43,444 nucleotides of DNA from JAHDBG01 sp963922315. Lineage in GTDB: Bacteria; Pseudomonadota; Gammaproteobacteria; Chromatiales; Chromatiaceae. Made by a program: the position numbers and the translations under genes. Location: NCBI GenBank assembly GCA_963922315.1, contig CAWUID010000016.1, positions 1 through 43,444 on the forward strand, given 5' to 3'. Positions 32,870 to 42,024 of this stretch are shown one piece after another (positions within the stretch are counted from its first letter, which is position 1; the number at the start of each line of letters is the position of its first letter). Under the pieces are notes generated by a model, which was given only the letters and a program-made list of their open reading frames with translations, was not told where the DNA came from and searched no databases.

Positions 32870-33177
32870 CTGAGACGAGTTGTATAAAGAGGGACTGAAT
32901 CTGCATTTATAACAGGTTATGACTGGGTAGCGTCATTATCGATGAATATGGTGTCATAATCAGTTCAGGATAAAATTGAAGGTGGTAGGTACGAGTGAAG
33001 AAGACAGAGCAAATTTCCGCGCTCGTTAACGGTTGCTAATTTATCAACAGATAAATGCCATGCGGCGTCACACTATACAGGCTGATGTTGCAAGATCAAT
33101 GGAAAAATATGGCGCTTTGACTTTTTGTATATCAAGTCGCGTTTGGCTAAATGATACATCATGAGTTGTCTGATTCA
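32870..33177. other. Divergent intergenic region, P-type ATPase / ligA
   Basis: About 308 bases separate the two divergent starts. I see no gene here. The ATPase-proximal part holds an inverted repeat and repeated GTCATWATC-like boxes (listed separately). The ligA-proximal part has a TTGACT at 33117-33122, but no -10 at proper spacing. Confidence 0.5.
32909..32961. promoter_or_regulatory. Possible operator: ATAAC-N2-GTTAT palindrome plus repeated GTCATWATC boxes
   Basis: ATAACAGGTTAT (32909-32920) is a perfect short palindrome about 40 bases upstream of the ATPase start. GTCATTATC (32932-32940) and GTCATAATC (32953-32961) are direct repeats 21 bp apart, two helical turns, and GTTATGAC (32916-32923) is a further copy in reverse. 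The arrangement resembles a regulator-binding cluster. The regulator is unknown. Confidence 0.3.
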
Positions 33178-35406
33178 ATGAAAAATGAGGTGATTGCGCG
33201 TATTGCGGATTTACGTGCACAGATTGAACAGCATAATCACAGATATTATGTGCTGGATGATCCACTGATTCCGGATCATACGTATGATCAGCTGTTTCAG
33301 TCATTGCTGGCACTGGAGGCACAATATCCCGATCTGATCTCAGCTGATTCACCCACTCAGCGTGTTGGTTCACAGCCCTTGGCAGCATTTGCCCAGGTGA
33401 CACACAGGGTACCGATGCTATCGTTGGATAATGCATTCGGGGCGGCTGATTTTGCCGCGTTCGATCAGCGAGTACGCGAGCGGCTGGGAATGGCTGAATC
33501 TGTGCACTATGTTGCCGAACCGAAACTGGATGGGTTAGCGATCAGCTTACGTTACACGCGAGGCCGGTTGGTACAGGCGGCGACCCGGGGTGATGGTCGC
33601 CGGGGGGAAGATGTGACACTGAATATGCGCACTATTCCATCGGTGCCACTGCGTCTGCTGGGTAGTGGCTGGCCGGAAATTCTGGAAGTGCGCGGCGAAG
33701 TGTTTATGCCGAGAGCCGGATTTGAGCAGTTAAATGCGCAGCAGCGGGCACAGGGCGGGAAGACATTTGCAAATCCGCGCAATGCAGCAGCTGGCAGTCT
33801 GCGCCAGCTGGATCCCGCGATTGCAGCACAGCGTCCGCTGGACTGGCTTTGTTATGGTTTTGTCACGGATACCGCGTTAAAAGAGACATACTCTGCTATG
33901 CTGCAATTGTTACAGTCCTGGGGTCTGCCAATTTCACCCTGGCTGACGCAATTATCGGATGTTGCAGCGTGTCAGGCGTATGTCGAACGGATACGAGCGC
34001 AGCGCGATGAACTTGAATATGACATTGATGGTGTGGTGTTTAAGGTGGATCGGCTGGTTGATCAGACGCAGTTAGGGTTTGTCGCGCGTGCGCCACGTTG
34101 GGCGATTGCGCATAAGTTTCCGGCGCAGGAAGAAGTCACTCAGGTAGAAGCGGTCAGTTTTCAGGTTGGGCGCACAGGTGCTCTGACCCCGGTTGCACAA
34201 TTGACACCGGTTGCAGTGGCTGGTGTGCAGGTGCAGCATGCCACATTGCATAATATGGATGAGATTGCACGCAAGGATGTGCGGGTCGGAGATACGGTAG
34301 TGGTACGTCGGGCCGGGGATGTGATTCCAGAAGTGGTGCGGGTATTACCGGAACAGCGTGCAGCTGGTGCTATGCCGGTGTTATTACCAGAGACTTGCCC
34401 GGTGTGCGGCGCCGCTGTGTTGCGGTTGCCGGATGAAGCAGTGGCACGATGTAGCGGTGGTTTATCCTGTGCGGCGCAGCGCAAACAGGCGATCCGGCAT
34501 TTTGCTTCACGTAAAGCGCTGGATATCCGCGGGCTGGGGGGTAAGCTGATTGATCAATTAGTGGAGCAGAATCTGGTACAGGATCCTGCAGATTTGTTTC
34601 ATCTTACGTCAGTAACGTTGGCTGGTCTGGAACGGATGGGTGAACAGTCGGCGGCTAATCTGCTGGCAAGTCTCACGCAAGCGAAGCAGACAACACTGGG
34701 GCGCTTTTTGTTTGCGCTGGGTATTCCAGGCATTGGTGAGACAATGGCGCAACAATTGGCGGATCAGTTTGGTTCTCTGGAGGCGATTCAGCAGTTGCGT
34801 CTGTCCGATCTGATTCCGCTGAAACTCAGTCAGGCGAATAAACTGCATCAGATCTGGATTATTGCAGAATTACCACCAAATCAACTGGTCACTGATCTGG
34901 TACCACCGTCTGATCTGAGCTGGTGTTTGCCGGTGCACATGCGTTTGCTGGCGGAGCGCTTCAATACAGTAGGGGAACTACTCGCAGCAACACCGCATGA
35001 GTGGGCGAATGAACCGACGTGTCAGATGACCGGAATGGGTGATAATCTGGCCGAAAAACTGGTCACTTTTTTTCAGCAGACCCGCAACCAGGCAGTAATT
35101 ACCCGGTTGCGTCAGGCGGGCGTGGTTTGGCTTGCGCCTGTGGTTGAAGCAGCACAGCAACATCCTGTTTCCGGTTGCACTTTTGTGTTGACTGGTACTT
35201 TGTCACAGCCGCGTAGCCTGTATCAGGCACGGTTGCAGGCTTGTGGTGCCAAGGTGGCGTCCGCCGTGTCTGCCAAGACCGATTATGTGGTTGCTGGTGC
35301 AGCGGCTGGGAGTAAGCTGGCGAAGGCTCGTCAGTTAGGAATCGCAGTGCTGGACGAGGCAGCTTTATTGCAATTGCTGGATGGTTCTGAAACTGAAATC
35401 AAGTAG
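33178..35406 (+). CDS. ligA: NAD-dependent DNA ligase LigA
   Basis: LigA seals nicks during replication and repair using NAD. The 742-residue product has the Ia domain (HNHRYYVLDDPLIPDHTYDQL), the adenylated lysine in EPKLDGLAI, motif RGDGRRGEDVT, an OB fold (KFPAQEEVTQVEAVSFQVGR), a Cys4 zinc finger (CPVCGA ... CSGGLSC), helix-hairpin-helix repeats and a C-terminal BRCT domain (CTFVLTGTLSQPRSLYQARL). It is about 70 residues longer than E. coli LigA because of an insertion around residues 540-610, inside the HhH region. ATG 33178 aligns with the family start; ATG 33151 is possible. It ends in TAG at the expected C-terminus. Confidence 0.95.
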   Translation: MKNEVIARIADLRAQIEQHNHRYYVLDDPLIPDHTYDQLFQSLLALEAQYPDLISADSPTQRVGSQPLAAFAQVTHRVPMLSLDNAFGAADFAAFDQRVRERLGMAESVHYVAEPKLDGLAISLRYTRGRLVQAATRGDGRRGEDVTLNMRTIPSVPLRLLGSGWPEILEVRGEVFMPRAGFEQLNAQQRAQGGKTFANPRNAAAGSLRQLDPAIAAQRPLDWLCYGFVTDTALKETYSAMLQLLQSWGLPISPWLTQLSDVAACQAYVERIRAQRDELEYDIDGVVFKVDRLVDQTQLGFVARAPRWAIAHKFPAQEEVTQVEAVSFQVGRTGALTPVAQLTPVAVAGVQVQHATLHNMDEIARKDVRVGDTVVVRRAGDVIPEVVRVLPEQRAAGAMPVLLPETCPVCGAAVLRLPDEAVARCSGGLSCAAQRKQAIRHFASRKALDIRGLGGKLIDQLVEQNLVQDPADLFHLTSVTLAGLERMGEQSAANLLASLTQAKQTTLGRFLFALGIPGIGETMAQQLADQFGSLEAIQQLRLSDLIPLKLSQANKLHQIWIIAELPPNQLVTDLVPPSDLSWCLPVHMRLLAERFNTVGELLAATPHEWANEPTCQMTGMGDNLAEKLVTFFQQTRNQAVITRLRQAGVVWLAPVVEAAQQHPVSGCTFVLTGTLSQPRSLYQARLQACGAKVASAVSAKTDYVVAGAAAGSKLAKARQLGIAVLDEAALLQLLDGSETEIK

Positions 35407-35411
35407 GTTTT

Positions 35412-35426
35412 GAACCGTCGGTTTTT
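35412..35426. terminator. Weak hairpin between convergent ligA and pcm
   Basis: GAACC (35412-35416) pairs with GGTTT (35420-35424, one G-U) and sits before a T-run to 35426. The stem is only 5 bp, so it is at best a weak terminator for ligA. Confidence 0.3.
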
Positions 35427-35436
35427 GTGTTGTTCA

Positions 35437-36072
35437 TCACTGGCTGATGCCGGTCAGCATGGGCACAAAACGGACCGGTTCCAGGATTTTCTCGTCGTAT
35501 CCCTCTTCGGTGCGGGTCAGGCAGGTTAAAGTTTGTTGTTCTGGTGGCCCGACTGGCAGGATCATCCGGCCTCCGGTGCGTAGTTGGGTCAATAAAGTTG
35601 TGGGAACATTTGCCGGGGCCGCAGTCAGCAGGATGCCATCAAACGGTGCATAGTCGGACCAGCCTTGCGTACCGTCACCATGATAAGTCCGTATATTTTT
35701 CAGCCGAAGCTGCTGGAATCTTTGTCTGGCCTGGCGTAATAAGGTGCCAATGCGCTCAATGGTATAGATACGCTTTACCAGAGGCGCCAGGACTGCGGTC
35801 TGATAGCCGGATCCGGTGCCGATTTCGAGCACTTGTTCGATCGGGCCTGCGGCTAACAGGGCCTCGGTCATGCGGGCGACAATATAGGGTTGGGAAATGG
35901 TCTGGCTATTGCCGATCGGCAGGGCGCTGTTTTCGTAGGCCCGACTGGCCATCGCTTCGTCAACGAACAAGTGGCGTGGCACCTGGCCGATACGTTCCAG
36001 AACAGCTGGATCCTGTACGCCTTGTTGCCGGATGCGCTGGATCAGGCGGGTGCGGGTGCGTCCGGAGGTCAT
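35437..36072 (-). CDS. pcm: Protein-L-isoaspartate O-methyltransferase
   Basis: Pcm repairs isoaspartyl residues in aged proteins by S-adenosylmethionine-dependent methylation. The 211-residue product has ALPIGNSQTISQPYIVARM, the SAM-binding VLEIGTGSGYQTAVLAPL, HGDGTQGWSDYAPFDGI and the terminal EPVRFVPMLTG. I chose ATG 36072 because AAGG lies ~8 bases upstream and the protein then starts exactly where E. coli Pcm does; starts at 36117 and 36186 would add a tail without family support. It follows surE, the classical pairing, at the end of carA-carB-greA-surE-pcm. Confidence 0.92.
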   Translation of the reverse strand: MTSGRTRTRLIQRIRQQGVQDPAVLERIGQVPRHLFVDEAMASRAYENSALPIGNSQTISQPYIVARMTEALLAAGPIEQVLEIGTGSGYQTAVLAPLVKRIYTIERIGTLLRQARQRFQQLRLKNIRTYHGDGTQGWSDYAPFDGILLTAAPANVPTTLLTQLRTGGRMILPVGPPEQQTLTCLTRTEEGYDEKILEPVRFVPMLTGISQ

Positions 36073-36139
36073 GCCACGACCTTGTAGCGAATAAGAAGAA
36101 GCGGTAGACAGCGACATGCTGATGTGGGAAGAGGCTGGA

Positions 36140-36892
36140 TCAGGCGGGATTATGCAGCCAGTCTGCGACTGTCTGACGGGCGGCATATTGGGTCAGGTCT
36201 ACTTGCAATGGGGTGATGGAAACACAATGATCGGCGACTGCGGCAAAATCTGTATCTTCGCCGTTATCTGCAGCAGCACCAGCAGCTCCGATCCAGTATA
36301 ACGGGCGGCCACGTGGATCAGTGGTTCGGATAGCAGGTTCTGCTTTATGTCGGTGGCCGAGCCGGGTACTGCGCAATCCCTTCAATTCGGCAACTGGAAT
36401 ATCCGGCACATTCACATTAAGAATCGTAGTCTTGTTGAATGGGTTGTGTTGTTGTAATTTACAGACCAGTTTGTGTGCAATATGTGCCGCCGTGGCATTG
36501 TGCTGCGGGTTGTGAGTAGCCATGGAGATGGCGATGGCGGGCAGACCCAGATAGCGACCCTCTGTGGCAGCAGCAACGGTACCGGAATACAAGACATCAT
36601 CACCCATGTTGGCACCGGCATTGATGCCACTGACGACCATATCAATTTTGTCTGTAATCATACCGGTCAGTGCCAGGTGTACACAGTCAGTCGGGGTGCC
36701 TTCCACCCGGATGATGCCATTGTCCAGATGCCTGGTACGAATTGGATAAGCCAGACTGAGTGAATGACTGGCACCACTGTAATCGCGGTCTGGTGCAACC
36801 ACGATGACTTCGGCGATCTGGCGCAGGGCATCGGCAAGGATATGCAGTCCCGGTGCCATATAGCCGTCGTCATTACTGATCAGGATACGCAT
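36140..36892 (-). CDS. surE: 5'/3'-nucleotidase SurE
   Basis: SurE is a metal-dependent nucleoside-monophosphate phosphatase linked to stationary-phase survival. The 250-residue product starts MRILISNDDGYMAPG with the two metal-binding aspartates, and has the conserved GTPTDCVHLAL and SGINAGANMGDDVLYSGTVAAA stretches. ATG 36892 shares one base with the greA TGA; a GTG three bases earlier is possible. It is coupled to greA upstream and followed by pcm. Confidence 0.95.
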   Translation of the reverse strand: MRILISNDDGYMAPGLHILADALRQIAEVIVVAPDRDYSGASHSLSLAYPIRTRHLDNGIIRVEGTPTDCVHLALTGMITDKIDMVVSGINAGANMGDDVLYSGTVAAATEGRYLGLPAIAISMATHNPQHNATAAHIAHKLVCKLQQHNPFNKTTILNVNVPDIPVAELKGLRSTRLGHRHKAEPAIRTTDPRGRPLYWIGAAGAAADNGEDTDFAAVADHCVSITPLQVDLTQYAARQTVADWLHNPA

Positions 36893-37368
36893 CACAGGTA
36901 GCGTACGGCAACAATTTCAAATTCACGCTTGCCACCCGGCACGGTCAGGCTGACTTCATCTTCGGTATGTTTGCCGATCAGTGCGCGTGCAATCGGTGAT
37001 GCGATGGAAAGCCGACCCTGTTTGATATCGGCTTCCTGTTCGCCAACAATCTGGTAACGGACCGTTTCTTCTGTATCCAGATCAAGTAATTCAACCGTAC
37101 TGCCGAATACCACCTTGCCGTCTGCATTCAGTTGCGTAACATCAATGATCTGTGCATATGACAGGCTGGCTTCGATTTCTTTGATCCGGCCTTCAACGAA
37201 GCCTTGTTGTTCACGTGCCGCATGATACTCGGCATTTTCTTTCAGGTCGCCATGTGCCCGAGCTTCGGCAATCGCCTGGATGATGCGGGGACGCTCAACA
37301 GTTTTCAGATTATGCAGTTCCTGACGCAGTCGTTCTGCGCCCTGTACGGTGATTGGTTGTTTTTCCAT
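36892..37368 (-). CDS. greA: Transcript cleavage factor GreA
   Basis: GreA enters the secondary channel of backtracked RNA polymerase and stimulates RNA cleavage. The 158-residue product has the N-terminal coiled coil with the acidic tip GDLKENAEYHAAREQQ and a C-terminal FKBP-like domain ending SLTVPGGKREFEIVAV. Its ATG overlaps the carB TGA and its stop overlaps the surE start, so it is translationally coupled on both sides. Confidence 0.97.
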   Translation of the reverse strand: MEKQPITVQGAERLRQELHNLKTVERPRIIQAIAEARAHGDLKENAEYHAAREQQGFVEGRIKEIEASLSYAQIIDVTQLNADGKVVFGSTVELLDLDTEETVRYQIVGEQEADIKQGRLSIASPIARALIGKHTEDEVSLTVPGGKREFEIVAVRYL

Positions 37369-40300
37369 CAGGATTTTATCTGTGTTGCGGAGTGCAAGTG
37401 ATTCAAGCTGTTTACATGCAGTTCATTCGGTTGTTGTAAGGCCATTACAATCGCTTCAGCACCTGACAGAGTGGTGGTATAGCTGACTTTGTGTTGCAAT
37501 GCGGTTGCCCGGATGGAACGTGAATCTGCGGTGGCTTGTTTGCCTTCGGTGGTATTGATGATTAGCTGGAATTCGCCGTTTTTGATCTGATCCACGACAT
37601 GTGGCCGACCCTCAGCGACTTTGTTTACCTGGGTGCAGGGAATATCTGCAGCTTGCAAGATACGGGCCGTGCCGCGGGTCGCTGCCAGGCTGAACCCGAG
37701 TTTGCTCAGGTTACGAGCGACCGCAATCATCCGTTCCCGGTCTGCCCGGCGGACAGAGATGAACGCATGACCGCTACGGGGTAGTTGGGTACTACTGCCT
37801 TCCATCGCTTTCGCGAAGGCTTCACCAAAGGTATCACCAACACCCATCACTTCGCCGGTCGACTTCATTTCTGGTCCCAGAATGGTGTCTACGCCGGGGA
37901 ATTTGTTAAACGGGAAGACGGCCTCTTTGACGAAATAGTGTGCAGCTTGTGGTATTTGTGTAGCTTGTTGCGTGGCTAGTGATGTACCGGCCATACAACG
38001 TGCTGCAATCTTCGCCAGCGGCATACCGATGGCTTTGGAAACAAATGGTACCGTGCGTGAGGCACGTGGGTTCACCTCCAGCAAGTAGATAGTATCGTCC
38101 TTTATCGCAAATTGTGTATTCATCAGGCCAACGACTTTCAGACCATGTGCCAGAGCACGTACCTGTTCCTGTAACTGGCATTGCACTTCATTGCTCAGGG
38201 TGTATGGCGGCAGCGAGCAGGCCGAATCACCTGAATGTACCCCAGCCTGTTCGATGTGCTCCATAATGGGGCCGATTAATACCTGTTCACCATCGCAGAT
38301 CGCATCAATATCGACTTCTATCGCATCATCCAGGAAACGGTCCAGCAGTACCGGTGATTGGTTAGATACAGTGACTGCTTGCTGCATATAGCGTTCCAGT
38401 CCGGCATTGTCGTGCACAATTTCCATCGCCCGTCCGCCCAATACATAAGATGGACGCACGACTAGTGGAAAGCCGATTTCTGCTGCCCGGGTCAGCGCTT
38501 CTGCGGTATTTGTGGCGGTTCGGTTCGGAGGCTGTTTCAGTCCCAACTGGTCAACCAGGTGTTGGAAACGCTCGCGATCTTCCGCCAGGTCAATGGAATC
38601 AGGTGAAGTACCGATAATTGGCGCACCTGCTGCTTCCAGATCCTGCGCCAGTTTCAGTGGTGTCTGGCCACCATAATGGACTATGATTCCTTTCGGCTGC
38701 TCCAGGTCGACGATCTCAAGGACATCTTCCAGGGTGAGTGGCTCGAAATACAACCGGTCTGAGGTATCGTAATCGGTTGATACGGTTTCCGGATTACAAT
38801 TGACCATGATGGTTTCATAACCATCTTCGCGCATAGCCAGTGCAGCATGCACACAGCAATAGTCAAATTCTATGCCTTGTCCGATCCGGTTCGGTCCCCC
38901 GCCGAGCACCATGATTTTGTCGCGTTGCGTCGGTTCTGACTCACAGCTTTCTTCGTAAGTGGAATACAGGTAGGCAGTGCCGGAAGCAAATTCTGCTGCA
39001 CAGGTATCCACCCGCTTATACACTGGTCGGATACCCAGTTGCTGACGGTGTTCGCGTACCGTTGCCTCAGTCACATCCAGTAGTTGGGCCAGACGTTGAT
39101 CGGCAAACCCTTTGCGTTTCAATCGGCGCATCCGCGTCTGATCCAGGGCGGTCAATCCCTGTTGTTGTACCTGTAGCTCTTCCTGCACCAGGTCGGCGAT
39201 TTGTGCCACAAACCAGGGATCAATCCGGGTGGCGTCCTGTACTTCGGTCTCCGTCATGCCCGCTCGCAGTGCATCTGCCAGGTACCAGAGTCGTTCTGCA
39301 ACGGGATGGCTGAGCAGGTGTTGTAAGGTGGCTTTTTCCTGATCAGGCGGTAGCAGCGGTTCTAAGCCACATTTGCCGGTTTCCAGTCCGCGAATCGCTT
39401 TATGTAACGATTCCTGGAAAGTACGGCCAATGGCCATCACTTCACCGACAGACTTCATCTGGGTAGTCAGCCCACTGTCGGCCTGCGGGAATTTTTCAAA
39501 TGCAAAGCGCGGAATTTTGGTGACGACATAGTCAATGGATGGCTCGAATGAGGCGGGTGTCACCCCGCCAGTAATGTCGTTCTGCAATTCATCCAGTGTG
39601 TAACCGATTGCTAATTTAGCTGCGACCTTCGCAATCGGGAAACCGGTTGCTTTTGAGGCCAGTGCGGATGAGCGCGAAACACGCGGGTTCATCTCAATGA
39701 TGATCATGCGACCATCTTCCGGGTTGATCGCAAACTGGACGTTTGATCCTCCGGTATCTACCCCGATCTCGCGCAGGACAGCGAGGGAGGCGTTGCGCAT
39801 GATCTGGTATTCTTTGTCGGTCAGGGTTTGTGCCGGGGCGACAGTGATCGAATCGCCAGTATGTACCCCCATCGGATCCAGATTCTCAATCGAGCAGATG
39901 ATGATGCAGTTGTCCTTGCAGTCCCGCACCACTTCCATTTCGTATTCTTTCCAGCCGGCAATGGATTCCTCAATCAGCAGTTCTGAGGTCGGGGATAAAT
40001 CCAGTCCCCGACGACAGATGGCCTCAAATTCTTCCAGGTTGTAGGCAATACCGCCGCCGCTACCGCCCATGGTGAAAGAGGGGCGAATGATTGTCGGAAA
40101 ACCGATCTCCACCTGTGCGGCATATGCCTGTTCTAAATCATGTGCAATGCGTGAACGTGGCATGTCCAGACCGATTTTCTGCATCGCTTGCCGGAACAGA
40201 TCACGATCTTCCGCTTTGTCTATGGCTTCACGAGTGGCGCCAATCATCTTCACCTGATGTTTTGCCAATACGCCATGACGTTCCAGATCCAGCGCACAGT

Positions 40301-40589
40301 TCAGCGCGGTCTGTCCGCCCATTGTGGGCAGCAGGGCATCCGGCTGTTCGTGTTCGATGATACGGGCTACTGTGCGCCAGGTAATTGGCTCTATGTAGAT
40401 CGCATCTGCCATTTCCGGATCGGTCATGATCGTGGCTGGATTAGAATTGACCAGGATCACGTAACAACCGGCTTCCCGCAGTGCTTTACAGGCCTGGGCA
40501 CCGGAATAGTCGAATTCGCAGGCTTGTCCGATGACGATCGGACCAGCGCCGATCAGCAGTACCCGCTGGATATCAGTCTGTTTTGGCAT
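37368..40589 (-). CDS. carB: Carbamoyl-phosphate synthase large subunit
   Basis: CarB makes carbamoyl phosphate from bicarbonate, ATP and ammonia delivered by CarA, feeding arginine and pyrimidine synthesis. The 1,073-residue product has two ATP-grasp halves: GAGPIVIGQACEFDYSGAQA and EMNPRVSRSSALASKATG in the first, GGGPNRIGQGIEFDYCCVHA and EVNPRASRTVPFVSKAIG in the second. An oligomerisation domain lies between them and a C-terminal MGS-like allosteric domain (about residue 935 onward). Length and domain order are normal. It starts 11 bases after carA and its stop overlaps greA. Confidence 0.98.
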   Translation of the reverse strand: MPKQTDIQRVLLIGAGPIVIGQACEFDYSGAQACKALREAGCYVILVNSNPATIMTDPEMADAIYIEPITWRTVARIIEHEQPDALLPTMGGQTALNCALDLERHGVLAKHQVKMIGATREAIDKAEDRDLFRQAMQKIGLDMPRSRIAHDLEQAYAAQVEIGFPTIIRPSFTMGGSGGGIAYNLEEFEAICRRGLDLSPTSELLIEESIAGWKEYEMEVVRDCKDNCIIICSIENLDPMGVHTGDSITVAPAQTLTDKEYQIMRNASLAVLREIGVDTGGSNVQFAINPEDGRMIIIEMNPRVSRSSALASKATGFPIAKVAAKLAIGYTLDELQNDITGGVTPASFEPSIDYVVTKIPRFAFEKFPQADSGLTTQMKSVGEVMAIGRTFQESLHKAIRGLETGKCGLEPLLPPDQEKATLQHLLSHPVAERLWYLADALRAGMTETEVQDATRIDPWFVAQIADLVQEELQVQQQGLTALDQTRMRRLKRKGFADQRLAQLLDVTEATVREHRQQLGIRPVYKRVDTCAAEFASGTAYLYSTYEESCESEPTQRDKIMVLGGGPNRIGQGIEFDYCCVHAALAMREDGYETIMVNCNPETVSTDYDTSDRLYFEPLTLEDVLEIVDLEQPKGIIVHYGGQTPLKLAQDLEAAGAPIIGTSPDSIDLAEDRERFQHLVDQLGLKQPPNRTATNTAEALTRAAEIGFPLVVRPSYVLGGRAMEIVHDNAGLERYMQQAVTVSNQSPVLLDRFLDDAIEVDIDAICDGEQVLIGPIMEHIEQAGVHSGDSACSLPPYTLSNEVQCQLQEQVRALAHGLKVVGLMNTQFAIKDDTIYLLEVNPRASRTVPFVSKAIGMPLAKIAARCMAGTSLATQQATQIPQAAHYFVKEAVFPFNKFPGVDTILGPEMKSTGEVMGVGDTFGEAFAKAMEGSSTQLPRSGHAFISVRRADRERMIAVARNLSKLGFSLAATRGTARILQAADIPCTQVNKVAEGRPHVVDQIKNGEFQLIINTTEGKQATADSRSIRATALQHKVSYTTTLSGAEAIVMALQQPNELHVNSLNHLHSATQIKS

Positions 40590-40600
40590 AGCAGCAAAAG

Positions 40601-41737
40601 TCAGTGTTTGTGAGAGTCCATGAGGGCGATAAAATGATCAAACACCGGTGCGACATCATGCGGCCCCGGGCTGGCTTCAGGATGCCCCTGAAAGCCAAAT
40701 GCGGGTTGATCGGTACGATGAATGCCCTGCAATGATCCGTCAAATAAAGATTTGTGGGTGGCAGTCAGGCAGTCAGGTAAACTGGCTTCATCCACGGCAA
40801 AGCCATGATTCTGGCTGCTGATCATCACGCGCCCGCTAGACAGTTCCTGTACCGGATGGTTGGCGCCGTGATGACCAAATTTCATCTTGACAGTTTGTGC
40901 GCCACTTGCAAGTGCCAGCAGTTGATGGCCCAGACAGATGCCGAAGGTAGGGATGCCTGTTGCCACGATCTGTTGTATGGCTGCAATGGCATAGGTGCAG
41001 GGTGCCGGATCACCTGGCCCATTGGAAAGAAACACGCCATTCGGGTGTAAGGCCAGTACCTGCTCAGCTGGTGTTTGTGCTGGGACAACAGTCAGGTGGC
41101 AACCACGATCTGCCAGCATCCGCAGAATATTGCGTTTGATGCCGAAATCATAGGCAACCACATGGTAATCGGCTTGTGCCGGATCCAGTGTGGGATAACC
41201 ATTACCTAACTGCCAGCTACCAGTCTGCCAGGTATAGCTTTGTTGAGTGCTGACCTGTTGAGCCAGATCCATGCCCTGCAGCCCGGCAAAGTTTCGTGCT
41301 GCTGCCAGAGCTTGTGCCGGATCAGCAGGTGAGCCGGTCAGAATGCAGCCATGCTGCGCCCCTCGCTCGCGCAATATGCGAGTCAGGCGGCGGGTATCAA
41401 TTTCTGCAATGGCGACGATCTGCTGAGCAACCAGATAATCCTGCAGGCTTTGCGTATTACGGAAATTGCTGGCAAGCCGGGGCAGATCCCGGATGACCAG
41501 ACCAGCGGCTTGTACCTGATCTGATTCAGCATCTTCCGGATTGGTACCGGTGTTACCGATATGGGGGTAGGTGAGGGTGACGATCTGGCGGGCGTAAGAA
41601 GGGTCAGTCAGAATTTCCTGGTAGCCGGTTAAAGCAGTATTAAAAACGACTTCGCCGACAGTCTGCCCTGCCACGCCCATTGATTCGCCATGAAAGATAC
41701 TGCCATCTGCTAATACCAGGATTGCATGCTGGGTCAT
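40601..41737 (-). CDS. carA: Carbamoyl-phosphate synthase small (glutaminase) subunit
   Basis: CarA hydrolyses glutamine and passes ammonia to CarB. The 378-residue product has an N-terminal CPSase domain (LADGSIFHGESMGV, FNTALTGYQEILTDPSYA) and a class I amidotransferase domain with the nucleophile in FGICLGHQLLALA and the His/Glu pair in FGFQGHPEASPGPHD. It is the first gene of carA-carB-greA-surE-pcm. No clear Shine-Dalgarno is seen before ATG 41737. Confidence 0.98.
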   Translation of the reverse strand: MTQHAILVLADGSIFHGESMGVAGQTVGEVVFNTALTGYQEILTDPSYARQIVTLTYPHIGNTGTNPEDAESDQVQAAGLVIRDLPRLASNFRNTQSLQDYLVAQQIVAIAEIDTRRLTRILRERGAQHGCILTGSPADPAQALAAARNFAGLQGMDLAQQVSTQQSYTWQTGSWQLGNGYPTLDPAQADYHVVAYDFGIKRNILRMLADRGCHLTVVPAQTPAEQVLALHPNGVFLSNGPGDPAPCTYAIAAIQQIVATGIPTFGICLGHQLLALASGAQTVKMKFGHHGANHPVQELSSGRVMISSQNHGFAVDEASLPDCLTATHKSLFDGSLQGIHRTDQPAFGFQGHPEASPGPHDVAPVFDHFIALMDSHKH

Positions 41738-41888
41738 GGAGAGGTGGTGCTATGGTTGATTTTTTGAGGAAGGTGTACGCCTATTATTGTGCGTGCAGGC
41801 GCAGATTTACATCATTTTACGCTATTTCATGCCTGTCAGGCTATCCTGAATGCTATATCTGGCTGAATCAGAAAGCATTTTCCAGGTG

Positions 41889-41917
41889 TTGTGTTTGGAT
41901 GACTGTTCCACTAGAAT
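41889..41917 (+). promoter_or_regulatory. Likely sigma-70 promoter upstream of glmU
   Basis: TTGTGT (41889-41894) and TAGAAT (41912-41917) are 17 bases apart, and the -10 is followed by a GC-rich GCGCCGCC discriminator. Transcription would begin near 41924, about 100 bases before glmU. Confidence 0.5.
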
Positions 41918-41940
41918 GCGCCGCCTTTTCTGATCGGCTA

Positions 41941-41977
41941 AATCGAGCTTAAATAGCTGATTTAAATCGATTTTTTT
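41941..41977 (+). terminator. AT-rich hairpin with T-run in the glmU leader
   Basis: AATCGA (41941-41946) and TTAAAT (41949-41954) pair with ATTTAA (41960-41965) and TCGATT (41967-41972), with a small internal bulge and a 5-base loop, followed by Ts through 41977. It lies between the predicted glmU promoter and the gene. The stem is AT-rich, so termination would be weak or conditional. Confidence 0.45.
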
Positions 41978-42024
41978 GTAGTTTTTTTACGTTATTACAA
42001 GCACCAAATAAAGCATTGGCACAT

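Larger units (their letters stand above)
41738..42024. other. Divergent intergenic region, carA / glmU
   Basis: This region of about 287 bases holds no recognisable gene. The glmU-facing half carries a promoter and a leader hairpin with T-run (listed separately). I found no convincing carA promoter, arginine box or pyrimidine leader by eye. Confidence 0.5.

Noticed and set aside
33068..33436. 122-codon minus-strand frame at the ligA start
   Set aside because: It overlaps the conserved ligA N-terminus antisense and shows no motifs or ribosome-binding site.
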